A DNA stretch of 64,000 nt from Odontocerum albicorne. Lineage: Eukaryota; Arthropoda; Insecta; Trichoptera; Odontoceridae. The translations under genes and the position numbers were made by a program. The notes beneath the pieces are model-generated. The model made no database searches. It saw nothing but the letters and a program-made list of their open reading frames with translations, and was not told where the DNA came from. Location: contig OX463848.1 of NCBI GenBank assembly GCA_949825065.1, forward strand, positions 24,708,986 through 24,772,985. The letters are read 5' to 3'. Shown piece after piece: positions 32,044-43,100 of this stretch; positions within the stretch are counted from its first letter, which is position 1; every line of letters starts with the position of its first letter.

Positions 32044-33163
32044 TGTAGGGGACACACATTGCGAGGGAGTTGAAGACCTCGCGGGCCATGTGCATGGCCT
32101 CGTCAAGGTTCCTCAATACCGTAGAGATATCAGTTTGCGATGGAAAGCGCAGATTTGAGGGTGCTAATTGGGGGGATGGTTTAGCGGAGAGTTGAGGGCG
32201 AGCATTTTTCGAAATGCTCGCGTAGGAAACCGTGGGGGATGCGACATTCGACACAGGCTTGGCCAGAGGGGGGAACATCCTGGGGGCTTCTCTGGCTGGC
32301 GGGGGAGCAGAGGGGTAGACGTGTTTTGCCGTTCTACTCAGGGGGTGAGAGGGACAGCTTCTGTAGTTGGCCGGGTGGGGGCCGCCGCAATTGGCACATT
32401 TTGCAGGGGTGTCAGCCGGCTTTTTATAGTCGGCTGTTCTATGGCTTCGTGCGCATTTAACGCACACGGGAGAGGCGTGGCAGCTACCAGCGCTGTGGAA
32501 GAATTTTTGACAGCGGTGGCACTGTCCTGTTGGGGAGGTTTTGCTCAAATCCTCCACGGAGATCTTCATGTCGAAGATGCTGTGGAGGTCGTTGTAGATG
32601 CGACGTCCATTTGGTGATTTGGTCAGTTTCACGATGACCAACGGTAGGGCTTTCCTCTTCCGGTCCTTCATCCTGAAGACGTTCAGGACCGGATAGTCGA
32701 GGGATTTAAGTTCTTCTATGACTTTCTCGACTCCGAAGGAGGTGTGGACGCCGCATAGGACCACGAGGAGGGGTCTCTCGCTGTCCAGCTGGTATGTGTA
32801 GTAGGGGACCTGGAGCCAGCTGGTTTCCTTTGCCAGCAGACGGTACGCATCTACAGACTTTGTCTGTATGCGGAGGTCACCATTGCTCATTGCCTTCGAG
32901 GTGAAGGGCATGTTGGCGTCGTGAAGCTTTTTCCTAAGCTCCACGTATTTTTCCGCATCCCGAAGAATAATCGACGGGATGCGTTCCGACTTGATCGGGA
33001 GCGGAGCAGTTTGGGAGGGAGCCGGTGTGGCTGGAGATGCTGAGCCTGGCGGGCTTGGAAGCCTCTGCTTTTTGGCAGCGATAATTTTATTTTGAGCCGA
33101 TAGTTCTTTTTGGGGGCTCTCTGGTGACCTCTTTCGAAGGTTCGGAACTGTCAGCCAGTCCAT
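32036..33163 (-). CDS. Jockey-like LINE ORF1 (Gag-like RNA-binding protein)
   Basis: An intact 375-residue frame. The N-terminal part is basic and proline-rich. The middle has the RRM-like region of Jockey Gags (RIPSIILRDAEKYVELRKKL onward). Three zinc-knuckle blocks follow: CHRCQKFFHSAGSCHASP, CVKCARSHRTADYKKP and CANCGGPHPANYRSCP, the classic Jockey/I pattern ending HPANYRxC. The protein binds the element RNA and forms the ribonucleoprotein. The stop (TAG, 32038-32036) lies within ATGGCTAG and overlaps the ORF2 start by eight bases, suggesting reinitiation or coupling of ORF2. Confidence 0.9.
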   Translation of the reverse strand: MDWLTVPNLRKRSPESPQKELSAQNKIIAAKKQRLPSPPGSASPATPAPSQTAPLPIKSERIPSIILRDAEKYVELRKKLHDANMPFTSKAMSNGDLRIQTKSVDAYRLLAKETSWLQVPYYTYQLDSERPLLVVLCGVHTSFGVEKVIEELKSLDYPVLNVFRMKDRKRKALPLVIVKLTKSPNGRRIYNDLHSIFDMKISVEDLSKTSPTGQCHRCQKFFHSAGSCHASPVCVKCARSHRTADYKKPADTPAKCANCGGPHPANYRSCPSHPLSRTAKHVYPSAPPPAREAPRMFPPLAKPVSNVASPTVSYASISKNARPQLSAKPSPQLAPSNLRFPSQTDISTVLRNLDEAMHMAREVFNSLAMCVPYNG

Positions 33164-33210
33164 GTCGGAACCATCCAGCTGGACAGGTGAAAAAGGGCGA
33201 GACGCTGAGG

Positions 33211-33621
33211 TTAAAGTGATTTTAAGGACGAGGGCGGCGGGTACACCGTCCGTATTCGGGCAGTTTTTATAGGCGGATGAGGCCGACAGTGGTGAGAAGT
33301 TGATGGGCTTCCTCGGTGGTACCTTGGGCTGGGCGGGGGTGTCATTGTTGTTGACGTTGATGGAGTGAGTCGCGGGAAGACGACTGTGTCTTCGCCTATG
33401 AATTTGGCTTCTCCTCTTTTGAGGAGAGCCGATAGAAACTTTGCGGCTTTCGCAAAAGATCGTTTGTTCGCGTCCTCGCGAAGCCGGTTTATTGCCTCTT
33501 CGAGAGACATGGGTGGGTTGGGGGAGACCGGCGGGTCTTTAGCTGGGAGGACCCGCGAGATTTTTCGCTGGGATCCTTTCTTTCTAATGCGCCAGTGCAC
33601 AATGTCTGCGCTGGAGGGCAT
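33211..33621 (-). CDS. short basic ORF upstream of LINE ORF1
   Basis: From the ATG at 33621 it encodes 136 residues: PSSADIVHWRIRKKGSQRKI, then EEAINRLREDANKRSFAKAA and a Ser/Thr/Pro/His-rich tail. It lies 47 bases before the ORF1 ATG in another frame. It could be an upstream ORF, or the true N-terminal part of ORF1 separated by a frameshift. I know no domain in it. Confidence 0.45.
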   Translation of the reverse strand: MPSSADIVHWRIRKKGSQRKISRVLPAKDPPVSPNPPMSLEEAINRLREDANKRSFAKAAKFLSALLKRGEAKFIGEDTVVFPRLTPSTSTTMTPPPSPRYHRGSPSTSHHCRPHPPIKTARIRTVYPPPSSLKSL

Positions 33622-34073
33622 TGTTGCTGAAAAATATATGAATATATATAAGAAAAATAAATAATAAATATATAGTGAGGGGGGGAGGGAAGAGAGAAGT
33701 CCGTTCACTCACCCGAATGAGGAGACGTCGGTGACGTCGTCGGGCGTGACACTCGAGCACCGGTGATGATTGGAACTGCGGTGTCGGGTGGCCTTCTTTT
33801 TCCCTCCTTCTTGGTGATGTTGGAGTCCTGATGAGGTCTCGGGCTGGGCTGGAGGTGTCCTTACGGGCTGATGGTGATAGTGGAGGTGACTAATGCACAC
33901 ACAAGTGAAGATTGTGGCAGCCACGGGTAAAAATCTCGTCAGCGGTAGCGTGTTGAACGAGCTAAAAACCCCAGCTTGCGTGACGGTGGCGGTCTCCGTA
34001 TGCTTCTAGGTGGTGAGAGCGTCGGAGAGCGGTATTGAGCGCGACCGTCCTAGTCGGCTGTGAGCGGCCGAAT

Positions 34074-34084
34074 GCTTTGGATTT
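34074..34084. repeat. target-site duplication, 5' side of Jockey-like LINE
   Basis: GCTTTGGATTT, the partner of 28915-28925. Confidence 0.88.
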
Positions 34085-34241
34085 CATAAGACACAACTTT
34101 ATATCCGCCCATTCAGAAAACCGCAAATAGTCAAGGTCCATAATGATTTATAATAATTGATTCATTTCCCGAATAGTATTTCGTTCAAACCTTATATGAT
34201 CAGTATTATTTTTTTGTATGGCTAGAAATTAACGCATCTTT

Positions 34242-34249
34242 TACGAGTA
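34242..34249. repeat. TACGAGTA octamer, absent in paralog
   Basis: Copy A has 'ctttTACGAGTAcattca', whereas copy B (about 55815) has 'ctttTAcatac'. Confidence 0.7.
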
Positions 34250-34774
34250 CATTCAGACACATAATCACACAATGTTTTTTCTGGGGTAGGCGAGGTCAGA
34301 TTTCCAAGCCTTTCTTTTTGAGCTCGTTTTTCCTCAGTCTACCACCAAATCCTCGATGTGGCTATAAACTGTTTCAAGATTTTTTAATTCTATTCGAACC
34401 TATGGTGGCTCCGCTTAGATATGAAGCTCCTCTTAGATTTAAGTCTTTGGCCCTGATTCCGGTACCTGCGCATGAGGGGGGGGGGTGGGTCTGTCTCTTT
34501 AGCAGCCTTCTCGAAGCAGGCTGCAGTTTGGCGATGTATCGCAGGAGATGTAATTCCAGCAAGGATTCGTACCTGAGCGATCGACGCAGGTTTAAGGCAC
34601 TCAGTCACGATGCGGTACGTGACCCAACACTATGAAAAAATATGTTTGCAGATTTGGCGATTGATTTATTGCCAAATCAGCACCAAGTGCTAAATTGAGC
34701 ATATTATCTGCATCAACAAATCTATGAATAACTGTGTGTATCTTTAGATTGTCATTTTTTTTCTTTTTCCTACT

Positions 34775-34940
34775 GAGGTGCATAGCAGCGCGGTTACACA
34801 CTGGATTTCAGTTTGTAAAGTCACCGGATCGAACCCCGTGCTGTGCTATTATCCTTGAATGACACACCTTGTATTTTTCACCTTGTATTTTGGGGTATAA
34901 AGACACATTTGACTTCGGTCAAATATATTATTACAAAAAA
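34775..34940 (+). repeat. tRNA-derived SINE, family 1, copy 2
   Basis: Same head and tail as 433-598, with B box GGATCGAACCCC. It is shared with copy B (56335-56500), so this insertion predates the duplication. Confidence 0.7.
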
Positions 34941-35674
34941 GTAGTTAAAAACACGCTGGTGTGCTCCGATCGTCTCATTTGGTGTGCCATCGGATCAAGT
35001 ATAGCGATGCAGCCTTCGTATATTGTATACTGGTACTCCAGTGCCTACTGGCATGGAACTCGTATTCATCATCGAATGCTTTAAGTAATATTGCTGCGTG
35101 GAAAGATACAACACTCGCACACGTCTCGTACGACTATGCTTACTAGACAGACTGGTTGGTGCTCATATTATGTCGATTGATCGTGTTATAGTATATAATA
35201 TTTTTATATCGTTTGTATAACGAATTTATTATTTGCTATTATTATATTACGTCAAATATTAAATTCCAGAGAATAACTGAAATTATTCTGGAGAAACTTC
35301 TATATCACAAAATTTATGAATATTTTATACAGCAGGAGTAAAAAGAAAAAAATATTGAAAAACTAGTTTGGACCGTTTCTAATACAATATTCAATAATTT
35401 AAATGTAAAGTTCGCCGCACAGGAAATACTGTTGGGAACGAATCCAAAGCTATGCAAATTGCATATTCAGATTTCAAAGTTCTTGGTCGTTTATAGTAAG
35501 TACCAAGTGCTCATACTCCGGTGGATAGAAGGTAAAGCTATGTTGTGAAATGAACATTTTGATTACAAAATATTGTTTGAGAGCAGTACGTCAAAAGACT
35601 TGATATTTAAGGAAATTAAAATTTAACGGGAAGGAACAATAATTTAACTCTGCTTTGTGATTTACTTTTATATC

Positions 35675-35745
35675 TGCGGCCGTAGTTTAACGGTTACCAT
35701 TCACGCTATGCAAACGGACACTACTGGTTCTATTTCTGGCGAATT
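35675..35745 (+). repeat. tRNA-like sequence
   Basis: 'ccgtagtttaacggttacca' and 'ctggttctatttctggcg' are spaced like tRNA A and B boxes. The paralog at 57228-57295 keeps the better B box GGTTCGATTTC. The acceptor stem does not pair, so it is read as a SINE or tRNA pseudogene. Confidence 0.5.
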
Positions 35746-36744
35746 CACATCCGAACGCGTTTTACTCTTAGCCTATTTTACACCTGAATTTGTGTGTTTC
35801 CGTAGCTCGATTGTTATTTGCCAAGAATGATGACCCCTAACGCGATTCTTAAAGCCTGCATAGAGTCGACGTTTCATTTATTTCCTTGTATCAGGGCACG
35901 CCTTGGCTTCCCGTGAAAGTACTCAAACTATTGGACTATCCTATTTCACGCTGGCCATGGGAGCCTTAATGGCGGACTCCTAAGCTAATCTTGTGTGTTC
36001 GCCCTGTTGTAATTTTTGCGGCCATCTGGATCAATCCGCAGATCACATTTTGGAGTACAGCGATGATAACCGAGTCAATAACTTCCGTTAAAAGATCTTC
36101 ATTTAACCTTGCATCAGTTCATCTTTGAACCGGTTGGCTACTCCAATCTAGTAACGTCAAAGAACTGTTTTACTCCGTTAGAAGTTTTTCATTAAAGTAT
36201 TGGCAACTTGCTGGTCTGTTTAAACTCCAGATTTTAAGTCATTTATAAATATATCTATTGCACAGTGACTCATTTTTATCTCCCGTGATGTCCACTGGAG
36301 AAGGAGTCCTTTGGGAAGTTCCTTATTCGTCACTACAGGACATCGCGATTATTAAAAAGAGAAGATTCGAGTATAGATCGCGATGAATTGGGACTCATTT
36401 TGTCTCCCATAACAGCGTGGGTGGTAGTGGGACCGAACTGTTTATTATAAATTATTATAGTACTATGAAGCAACAAAAAATAATTCTATATAAATCTGCC
36501 AAATGAAAGGCTGTAGCATATTTGACCTACCGATGATTTTAACATCATAACTTAGGGTTTGGTCTGCCAAGACTGCGTATTGCTGAATTATAATAGCACG
36601 TATACAATAATATTATACGCACAGGCGTCACTCATACACAGCATGGCTGACATACTCTATCTCAACGAATCGCCTTTCGATTCACTACTGACTTGTAAGA
36701 AGAAAAACACAAAAATGTAATGCAAAAAGAGAAGGAACAGGAGA

Positions 36745-36948
36745 ATGCGTGCTCCTTTCGAAATGCCCACAATAGACACCTTTAGGGTGATAGAATATTT
36801 CTTGTCCATCCTCGGATTTTTTGCTGCCCTGTATTTATTATTCTATTGTCTTATAAACAAAGTAAAATATTGTACAAACATTTGTCAAGGCTTTACCTAT
36901 ATACACATTTATTATTTAACTAATCTTATAATATGTTATAATTTATGA
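36745..36948 (+). other. small open frame with a membrane-type segment
   Basis: MPTIDTFRVIEYFLSILGFF is followed by AALYLLFYCLINK, then a donor-like AAA|GTAAAAT. It could be a short exon with one transmembrane or signal-anchor helix. It lies in a copy-A-specific insertion, has no homolog here, and may be chance. Confidence 0.2.
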
Positions 36949-37222
36949 ACTTACTTAATCTTATTTTCCTACATGTCATTTTATTTTATTTTTTACAATC
37001 TTAATATATGATTTGTTAGAAATAATTAACACCTACATACTACTTATAACTAAATAACAATTCTTACACTAATTATTTAGCAAAAACAAGTCCACTCGTT
37101 CAGGCTACTTGTATTCCATCACATTCACTCAGACCCTGGTCGTCCCAGCTAATACTGTAAGTGGACTAGTCAGGCAACAGATAATGCTTCGGGAGCTTGT
37201 GCTTATAAAGGGTAGGTCGGAT

Positions 37223-38399
37223 TTACTCTCGTAAGCCCCCAGGGCAGCGACTAAAGGAATTGCTGTGATTTTGTTGACTTTTATAGAACTTCACGGTCCA
37301 AGCGAGGATGTGATGTTGTAGGGTTTCTTCTCGCTGTTCGGCATGTCGGGTAAGGCTTGTTCTGGGATGGGTGTTAAAAGATATCTTGAATGCCATGTTC
37401 TGCACTCTCTGGAGTTTCAGGTGATCCGTGTTGCTCACAATACCCCAAATGGGTGCAGCATAGTTCAAGATAGGACAAATAAGGATTTTATAGAGGAGGA
37501 GCTTATTTTTGGGTGAAAGGAAGCTGCGTTGATGAAATATCGAACTGATAGCTCATATGCCCTTGTGACCTGTCTGATGGTATTCAGATGGGTTTTCCAC
37601 GTCAGTCGCCGGTCGAGGGGCAGGCCGAGGTATTTAACCACGTCCTGCCACTCAACCAGGCGGTAACCACCGATGAACAAGGGCATCGACGGCAATCTTT
37701 CCTCGATTTTGCGGGAGAACATGATGGCCTCAGTTTTGGTGTCATTGATTTTGAGCCTCCAGTCCTGGTAGTATTTCTCAAGGATCTCAAGAGCAATCTG
37801 AAGGCGGCGACCAGCTCGATCCACCTGAGTGACGATGCGTAGCATGCCGCATCGTCAGCAAAGAGTGCGAGCTTACAGTTTGGGGGAGTAGGTATGTCAT
37901 GTGTATAGATGTTAAATAGACATGGTCCAAGTATACTGCCTTGGGGGACACCCATAGGGATGGGCCTGGCGGATGACGTAGAATGATGAGTGGTGGCTGT
38001 GAAACTTCTATTGGAAAGGTAGGATTGAAGTAGTTTCACAAGATAGAGTGGAGTGCCAGTAAGGAGAAATTTGTGGAGAAGGCCATCGTGCCAGACAGTA
38101 TCAAAAGCCTTCTCAAGTTGCTGGACAGTGTTGTGTCTTGTCCTAAATCCAAATTGCTCATAAGGGAATGTATTATTGGATTCATGATGCAACACTAACC
38201 TTGAGGCAACCACTCTCTCAAGGATCTTGCCAGGACCTGGAAGAAGGCTGATGGACCTGTAGCTAGTTGGATTTTCAGTGGGTTTATTTGCCTTGTGGAT
38301 AGGAACAATATTGGCTATTTTACAAATACTCTGAAAATAGGCATTAAGGAGTGAGGCATTTATTATTTTAGCAAGAAAAATCCTTATCCATTTTAACAA
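37223..38399 (-). pseudogene. truncated Jockey-like LINE reverse transcriptase
   Basis: Starting inside the RT at NAYFQSICKIANIVPIHKAN, the frame continues with YRSISLLPGPGKILERVV, then FGFRTRHNTVQQL fused directly to EKAFDTVWHDGLL; the expected intervening segment is deleted. GVPQGSILGPCLFNIYTHD and an intact LFADDAACYA box follow. Frameshifts at about 37840 and 37466 separate later parts (RLKINDTKTEAIMFSRK, YLGLPLDRRLTWKTHL). It is a different lineage from the element at 28926-34073 and is dead. Confidence 0.8.
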
Positions 38400-38505
38400 A
38401 ATAAGTTATATTTTTTATTATTTTCTTTTCTCACTCAATACTTGCTGTGAATCTGGGCTTGTATGTTTAAGCATGAGTTAGCGTTTACATTTTTAATATT
38501 GTTTG

Positions 38506-38712
38506 ACGATCTCCGTAGCCTATTTAGTAAGACGCTTGTCTCCCAGCCTGTAGGTAGCGGGTTTGATTCCCGTTGGAATCAAGATTTTTTTAAAGTTTTT
38601 CCGTTTGATTTTTACCTGAGGTATATTTTACATTTTTCTGGTCAGTTGGAAGATAATGCCACATGACAATAATCCCGCCATGTTGTACTGTATATAACAA
38701 AAATGTAATATA
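38506..38712 (+). repeat. tRNA-derived SINE, family 2
   Basis: A box 'gtagcctatttagtaagacg' and B box 'gggtttgattcccgttgg', then a body and the tail 'ccatgttgtactgtatataa'. The paralog is at 58269-58490. Confidence 0.7.
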
Positions 38713-38869
38713 CAAAATAGTTGTTGTGCATATAATTATCATATTTATTGTGTGTATAATCTTTTATCATATGTATAACGTGTAAAAGGGTGTCGGGCTT
38801 GCCCTCCTATTGGTAGGGGTGTACAGACCTTTTTATAACTTATCTTTTTGGGTGCGATCTCTTCCTGAA

Positions 38870-39060
38870 GGTTGTTTATTATTATTGCGATATTAATCAT
38901 GTCAAGTACAGCTATAAAATAAGATGTTAAGCTTTGCCTATATCACTAGTGAAGGTCTTTAAATGCAGAAAGTTTTCTTCTTCAATGTCTTTGTCTACTG
39001 TTGATCTTTTTTGCGTAATCAGTTAATTAATGCGATATTATTCATGTCTCAAGATATGGA
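38870..39060. repeat. inverted duplicate of 58908-59090
   Basis: Blocks such as 'gctttgcctatatcac' and 'tactgttgatctttttt' recur in reverse complement at 58908-59090. In the otherwise direct duplication this segment is inverted. Confidence 0.65.
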
Positions 39061-39776
39061 TAAAGTATTCAAACATCTTTTTTTGTTGGAGAATTCATAC
39101 TTAACTCAACGCATCTACATTATTTACTTTGTCCACCATCATGATGCACAGTACAGATGGTGCGTCCACATTTGAAATGTTATTTTTTTTTGCAAAAAGA
39201 AATATATTATCTATAGTAGTTTTCTGTTCCATATATTGGTAGAAAAATAGATAAAATATAACAACGAGTTTGTGTATTCCCATGTCCAAATTATTTCTCT
39301 ACTGCACATAAGTTTATACTTATTAAAAAATGATTTGCGAGCTTATTTTTTGCGTTTTTATTAGTTCGTGGCTTATATATCAAAATATATCTTCAAATCT
39401 AATAAACCTCAAATCTATCTAATAAAACTCAAAGACGCTAAAAAACGAATGATTTTTTGTGCGACCTTAAAAAAACGTATATGATAAACTCAATCGCTCG
39501 AACTTTTAAAACGAAGTTCGTTTCACAGCAGTTGTCCAGCATGACGAGAGCGCATGAGATATGATGAAATATTGCATACAATATATGTTTTTGAAAGAAT
39601 CATTTTCATACAAATGATATTACATTATTTTGAAGTTGACTTTAGTTGTTGATGATACATATAGAACACATTGGCGTTTGTCCAAAATTTGCCAACTGTG
39701 CGCCATTTAAGCCTAGGAACCTTAAATGTTTGATCGTTACACCAGTAACTATTATGTTGGTTCTTTTGGAAATGTG

Positions 39777-40148
39777 TAGTCACACACATTTCCCCACTCA
39801 TTTACTTATCTACATATACTATATTCATTCTTATAATTTATTCACAATTCATTTTTTTCATTTTTTTTTTCACCCATTCAATATAAAACAGTGTGTGACG
39901 ACACAAATTTATGTATATTTGTATTTAATATTATGTATATATCATCATATTTATATATGTATTTAATCGTTTATAATTTCTCATAATCATTCATAAAATC
40001 AAAACAATTACCACAAACCTATCCTTTCCCGATTCCCAAAAAGATCCAAAAATTTCCAATAAATATCTTAACAGTCAGAACTTATCCGATGAAGGAGTAA
40101 GGTGTCCTACCATCGGACCGAAACTCCGAACAAGCTATCCATCACTTG
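39777..40148 (+). mobile_element. 5'-truncated 3' end of a Jockey-like LINE
   Basis: Flanked by TTTGGAAATGTG at 39765-39776 and 40149-40160, a 12-bp target duplication; copy B (about 59960) is empty. Its end, GATGAAGGAGTAAGGTGTCC onward, closely matches the inverted 3' end of the large LINE at 28926-29000. Again there is no poly(A). Confidence 0.82.
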
Positions 40149-40454
40149 TTTGGAAATGTGCTACTTTTAAATCAAGTCTAGGAGCCTTAAATCTTTGACG
40201 TAGTATCAGTCACTATTTGTTGGTTATTTTAGAACTATGCTGATTCTTGACCAAGTCTAGGAGTCTTAAATTTTCGATCGTAGTACCAATAATGGAAATG
40301 CACTCCTTTTACAGCAGTACTCAACTGCATTGAATCAATTCTAAAGAACTTTAAGGATAATAAATCGGGTTTATAGAACAAATTGGTTATTAACATTTCA
40401 TTGTTTCTGAGATACTTCTAATTAAAAGTTGAAACTCTTTCGAATTTATCAGGG

Positions 40455-41440
40455 TACTGTTAAGATTATTTTAAAAAAATTCTAAAACTGCCAAGGCGCA
40501 GGTAGTGTGTTGACGTTTCCTGCAAACTCCGAGAGGGGCCCATGTAGTTTGTTTTTGTCTAGTGAATTCCGGGAAGGTTAGATACTTAGGTATGAATGTT
40601 TATTGTTTTCTTTTCTTTGGACATGTCGTAAAACCCCTTTCCTTGTTATGGACCAGCAGACCATTGTTATCTTCGGCGTTATCTTCAAATAAAGTTCCAA
40701 GTTGACCTTTTGGTTAGCTCTCTCCCTGAAGGTGGTACAGACTAGACGGTCTGTCGATCTACAGCGACATCTCCTGCACTCCGGACTCCTGCATTCCTGA
40801 ATAGGCCAGATTGTCTATTCTCAACAAACTGCAGTCCTCTGTTACGCATGTGCTGAACATTAAAAGCTTAGTTCATCAAAGGTCGTATCGTGTGGGATTC
40901 AATTGTTCAAGGTATCGATTTTTTTTATATATAACCTCCGTCTCTATGGTGATCCCCGTTGTAACCTTTACTGTTTATCGCGCACCTCCTGCGCGCACTA
41001 AGGTTTTCGAATTTAATTTATAACTGACTGTTATAGGCCAACCTTTTTGTTGCTAATTAAATCACCTGCGATCCATCCTATGGTATTCGCGTGAAACAGG
41101 AAAGAGTGATAACTCGAATACCCTCAATTCTCTTGACCAGCTTAACGGTATGGTCCTTGAAAATATAAATATTTTAAACCTACAGCTACACGTGTTTCTA
41201 TTTCTTTACCCTGATCCCTGGAACTGTTGTGATTTTATAATCAACCTATGATAGGCCTAAATCGAATCTTGAGATTAAAGAATCCTGCTCTGAATAACGC
41301 CGATTTTAGATACCCGTGGTTGGAACCTCAATCAGTGTGTACAATTAGTTGTTTTTTTAATAAGATAGTTTGGATTTAATATTAAATAAGTCATACATTG
41401 TCACACCACGCTATTTACTAGCAAAGAAGGCTTCAGAGTA
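40455..41440. other. copy-A-specific 1-kb segment, unidentified
   Basis: Copy B (about 60200) lacks it: the sequence before 'agggtac' and after 'agagtac' is joined there. Those imperfect 7-mers could be a decayed target duplication. No coding motif was recognised. Confidence 0.45.
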
Positions 41441-42261
41441 CCTATATGTTTTTCAAATCTGTGAAAATAGTATTTCCAATCAAAATATCAATTTTATTTT
41501 TTCACTAGTTATGCTCATTTGATCGTTCATAAAATGATAATTACAAAGAATCTCATTTTTCGATATTTAGATTTACCCAATTTTTGCAAAAAATCCCGAC
41601 GATATGTACCTTAAAAAATCATAAGAAATACTTCTTCAATTAAATTTACTTCAAAACACGTATACATTTTTTTTTAATAAAATCTTTTTTATGTATCGTT
41701 ATATATTTCGTTTCTCCAATAAAATAAGCTAAATGTCAATCACGAGGTACGCATAAAAACAACGTGTGAATTAAAATGATAATGACCAATTGAAAAAAGT
41801 TATATTCCGATACATTACTCGTAAAATAATATTTAGGGTTATTAAAGTACAGTCGTGGTATGAGTAATGGAATTAAATTTTGAAACAATGGCACTATTTT
41901 TATATTATCTTAAGAGGGATTTGAAAAATAACGACGCGTAACTTCAAGTTTACTGGAAAATACTGCTTTATAACATCAAAAACCGCCTTAAGTCTTACAT
42001 CAGTTCGCATGTACCAAAAGAACTGGCAGAACTGACGAGATAACAAACCCTGACAGGTTCTAGAAAATACCATGAATTTATAGATTACGCTTCATAGATT
42101 ATAAAAAAGTATTTATTTGTGTAAAATCGGAGAAATTGTGGCACGTATTTCTAGAGGTGGGATTATCATGTGGTCACTTATAAGGTCACTGTATAAATAA
42201 AGGGCACATTTCTCGTGACCAAGGAAATAGTTATCATCTTGTGGTGACTGGAAACGTGGAA

Positions 42262-42400
42262 GGATGACGTACAAGAGGAAGAGTCTCAATGCGTTGGACT
42301 GATCAAATGAGAGATGCAACAGGACTACCCTTAACAACTGCCCATCGAAACGCGGCGGGCATATATTGATGGAGAGGATTCGTCAAGGACTATCATGGGA
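42262..42400 (+). pseudogene. LINE ORF2 C-terminal relic
   Basis: Reads RGRVSMRWTDQMRDATGLPL, then TTAHRNAAGIY, stop, WRGFVKDYHG. This is the typical RGRxxxRWxDxxRDxxG...A.xRxxWR end of several LINE ORF2 proteins, here with a stop. Confidence 0.6.
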
Positions 42401-42779
42401 GTTAAGATGCTCATTCATATACACGACATAACATATGTTGCTAACTTATAGCTAATATTATCTAATTTATCAAAGGTTTCCGGCTAAACTTTGTGGAACT
42501 TTAGATAAGAATTATATATCGTCGCAGCACAAAAATATATCCAGTGATAAATAATCATGTTTTGAGATAAATTATAAAAGCTGTTAAAAAATATGAGTAA
42601 TGATTTTTAAATAAATTATTGACAGTTTCATGGAGGAATATAATTGGACATATTTTCAGGATTTAAAACAAATGCTTTGTTTATATTTTATGTTAAAATT
42701 CGGAATATTTGCATGCACATTGGAAATATTTTTTGCACTATTTTGATACATGGGAGACACTAATAAAATATTTTGAAAA

Positions 42780-43100
42780 TAGCCTCGTATTTGTAGGATG
42801 TATTAATTCATACTCGTATTCGCAGGAGGTATTAATACATTATGGTACTTGTAGGAGGTACTGATACATGTAGTATTTGTACTCATAAGAGGTATCAATA
42901 TATACTTCAACCCGTAGGAGATATTTATACATACTCGTACTCGTAGGATGTATTATTACGTACTCGTACTCGTAGGATATATTTATACATACTCTGACTC
43001 GTAGCAGATATACATTCATACTCGTGCTCGTAGGAGGTATTAATTATTACTCGTACTCGTAGGAGGTATTACTCGTATGATGTATTAACCTGTACACATA
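42780..43100. repeat. minisatellite of about 29 bp containing TACTCGTA
   Basis: About ten imperfect units of the form TACTCGTACTCGTAGGAGGT plus ATTAATACA. The unit contains the same octamer that occurs singly across the window. Confidence 0.75.

Larger units (their letters stand above)
28926..34073 (-). mobile_element. near-full-length Jockey-like LINE
   Basis: About 5.15 kb on the minus strand between 11-bp target duplications, absent from the paralogous site. Order in the sense direction: 5' UTR from 34073, a short basic ORF (33621-33211), ORF1/Gag with zinc knuckles (33163-32036), and ORF2 with endonuclease and reverse transcriptase (32043-29312). A short 3' UTR ends at 28926 in a GGTGTCCGACAATCGGACC hairpin with no poly(A). 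Base composition is far more GC-rich than the host flanks. One in-frame stop, two frameshifts and a YGDD box show it is recently inserted but already broken. Confidence 0.88.
36543..38420 (-). mobile_element. copy-A-specific insertion with truncated LINE
   Basis: Copy B runs without interruption from the 'cctaccgatg' block to the 'tttctcactcaa' block (58180-58220), so these 1.9 kb are specific to A. The LINE reads on the minus strand from 38399 to about 37085. About 540 bases at the other end (36543-37085) match nothing else in the window. Clear target duplications were not found. Confidence 0.7.
11527..42180. repeat. segmental duplication, copy A (contains gene A)
   Basis: This block is colinear with 44336-60960 in direct orientation. 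Matching anchors include 11527-12448 with 44336-45320, 13740-14460 with 46800-47460, 14460-16660 with 47460-49960, 18210-21250 with 49970-52640, 24170-25596 with 52877-53840, 27183-28925 with 53850-55658, 34074-36540 with 55648-58190, and 39717-42180 with 59816-60960. Copy A is longer because it holds several transposon insertions and because copy B has deletions and a gap. Each copy carries one member of the minus-strand gene family. Confidence 0.85.

Noticed and set aside
32168..32617. Plus-strand frame of 149 codons
   Set aside because: Antisense shadow of the LINE ORF1 zinc-knuckle region.
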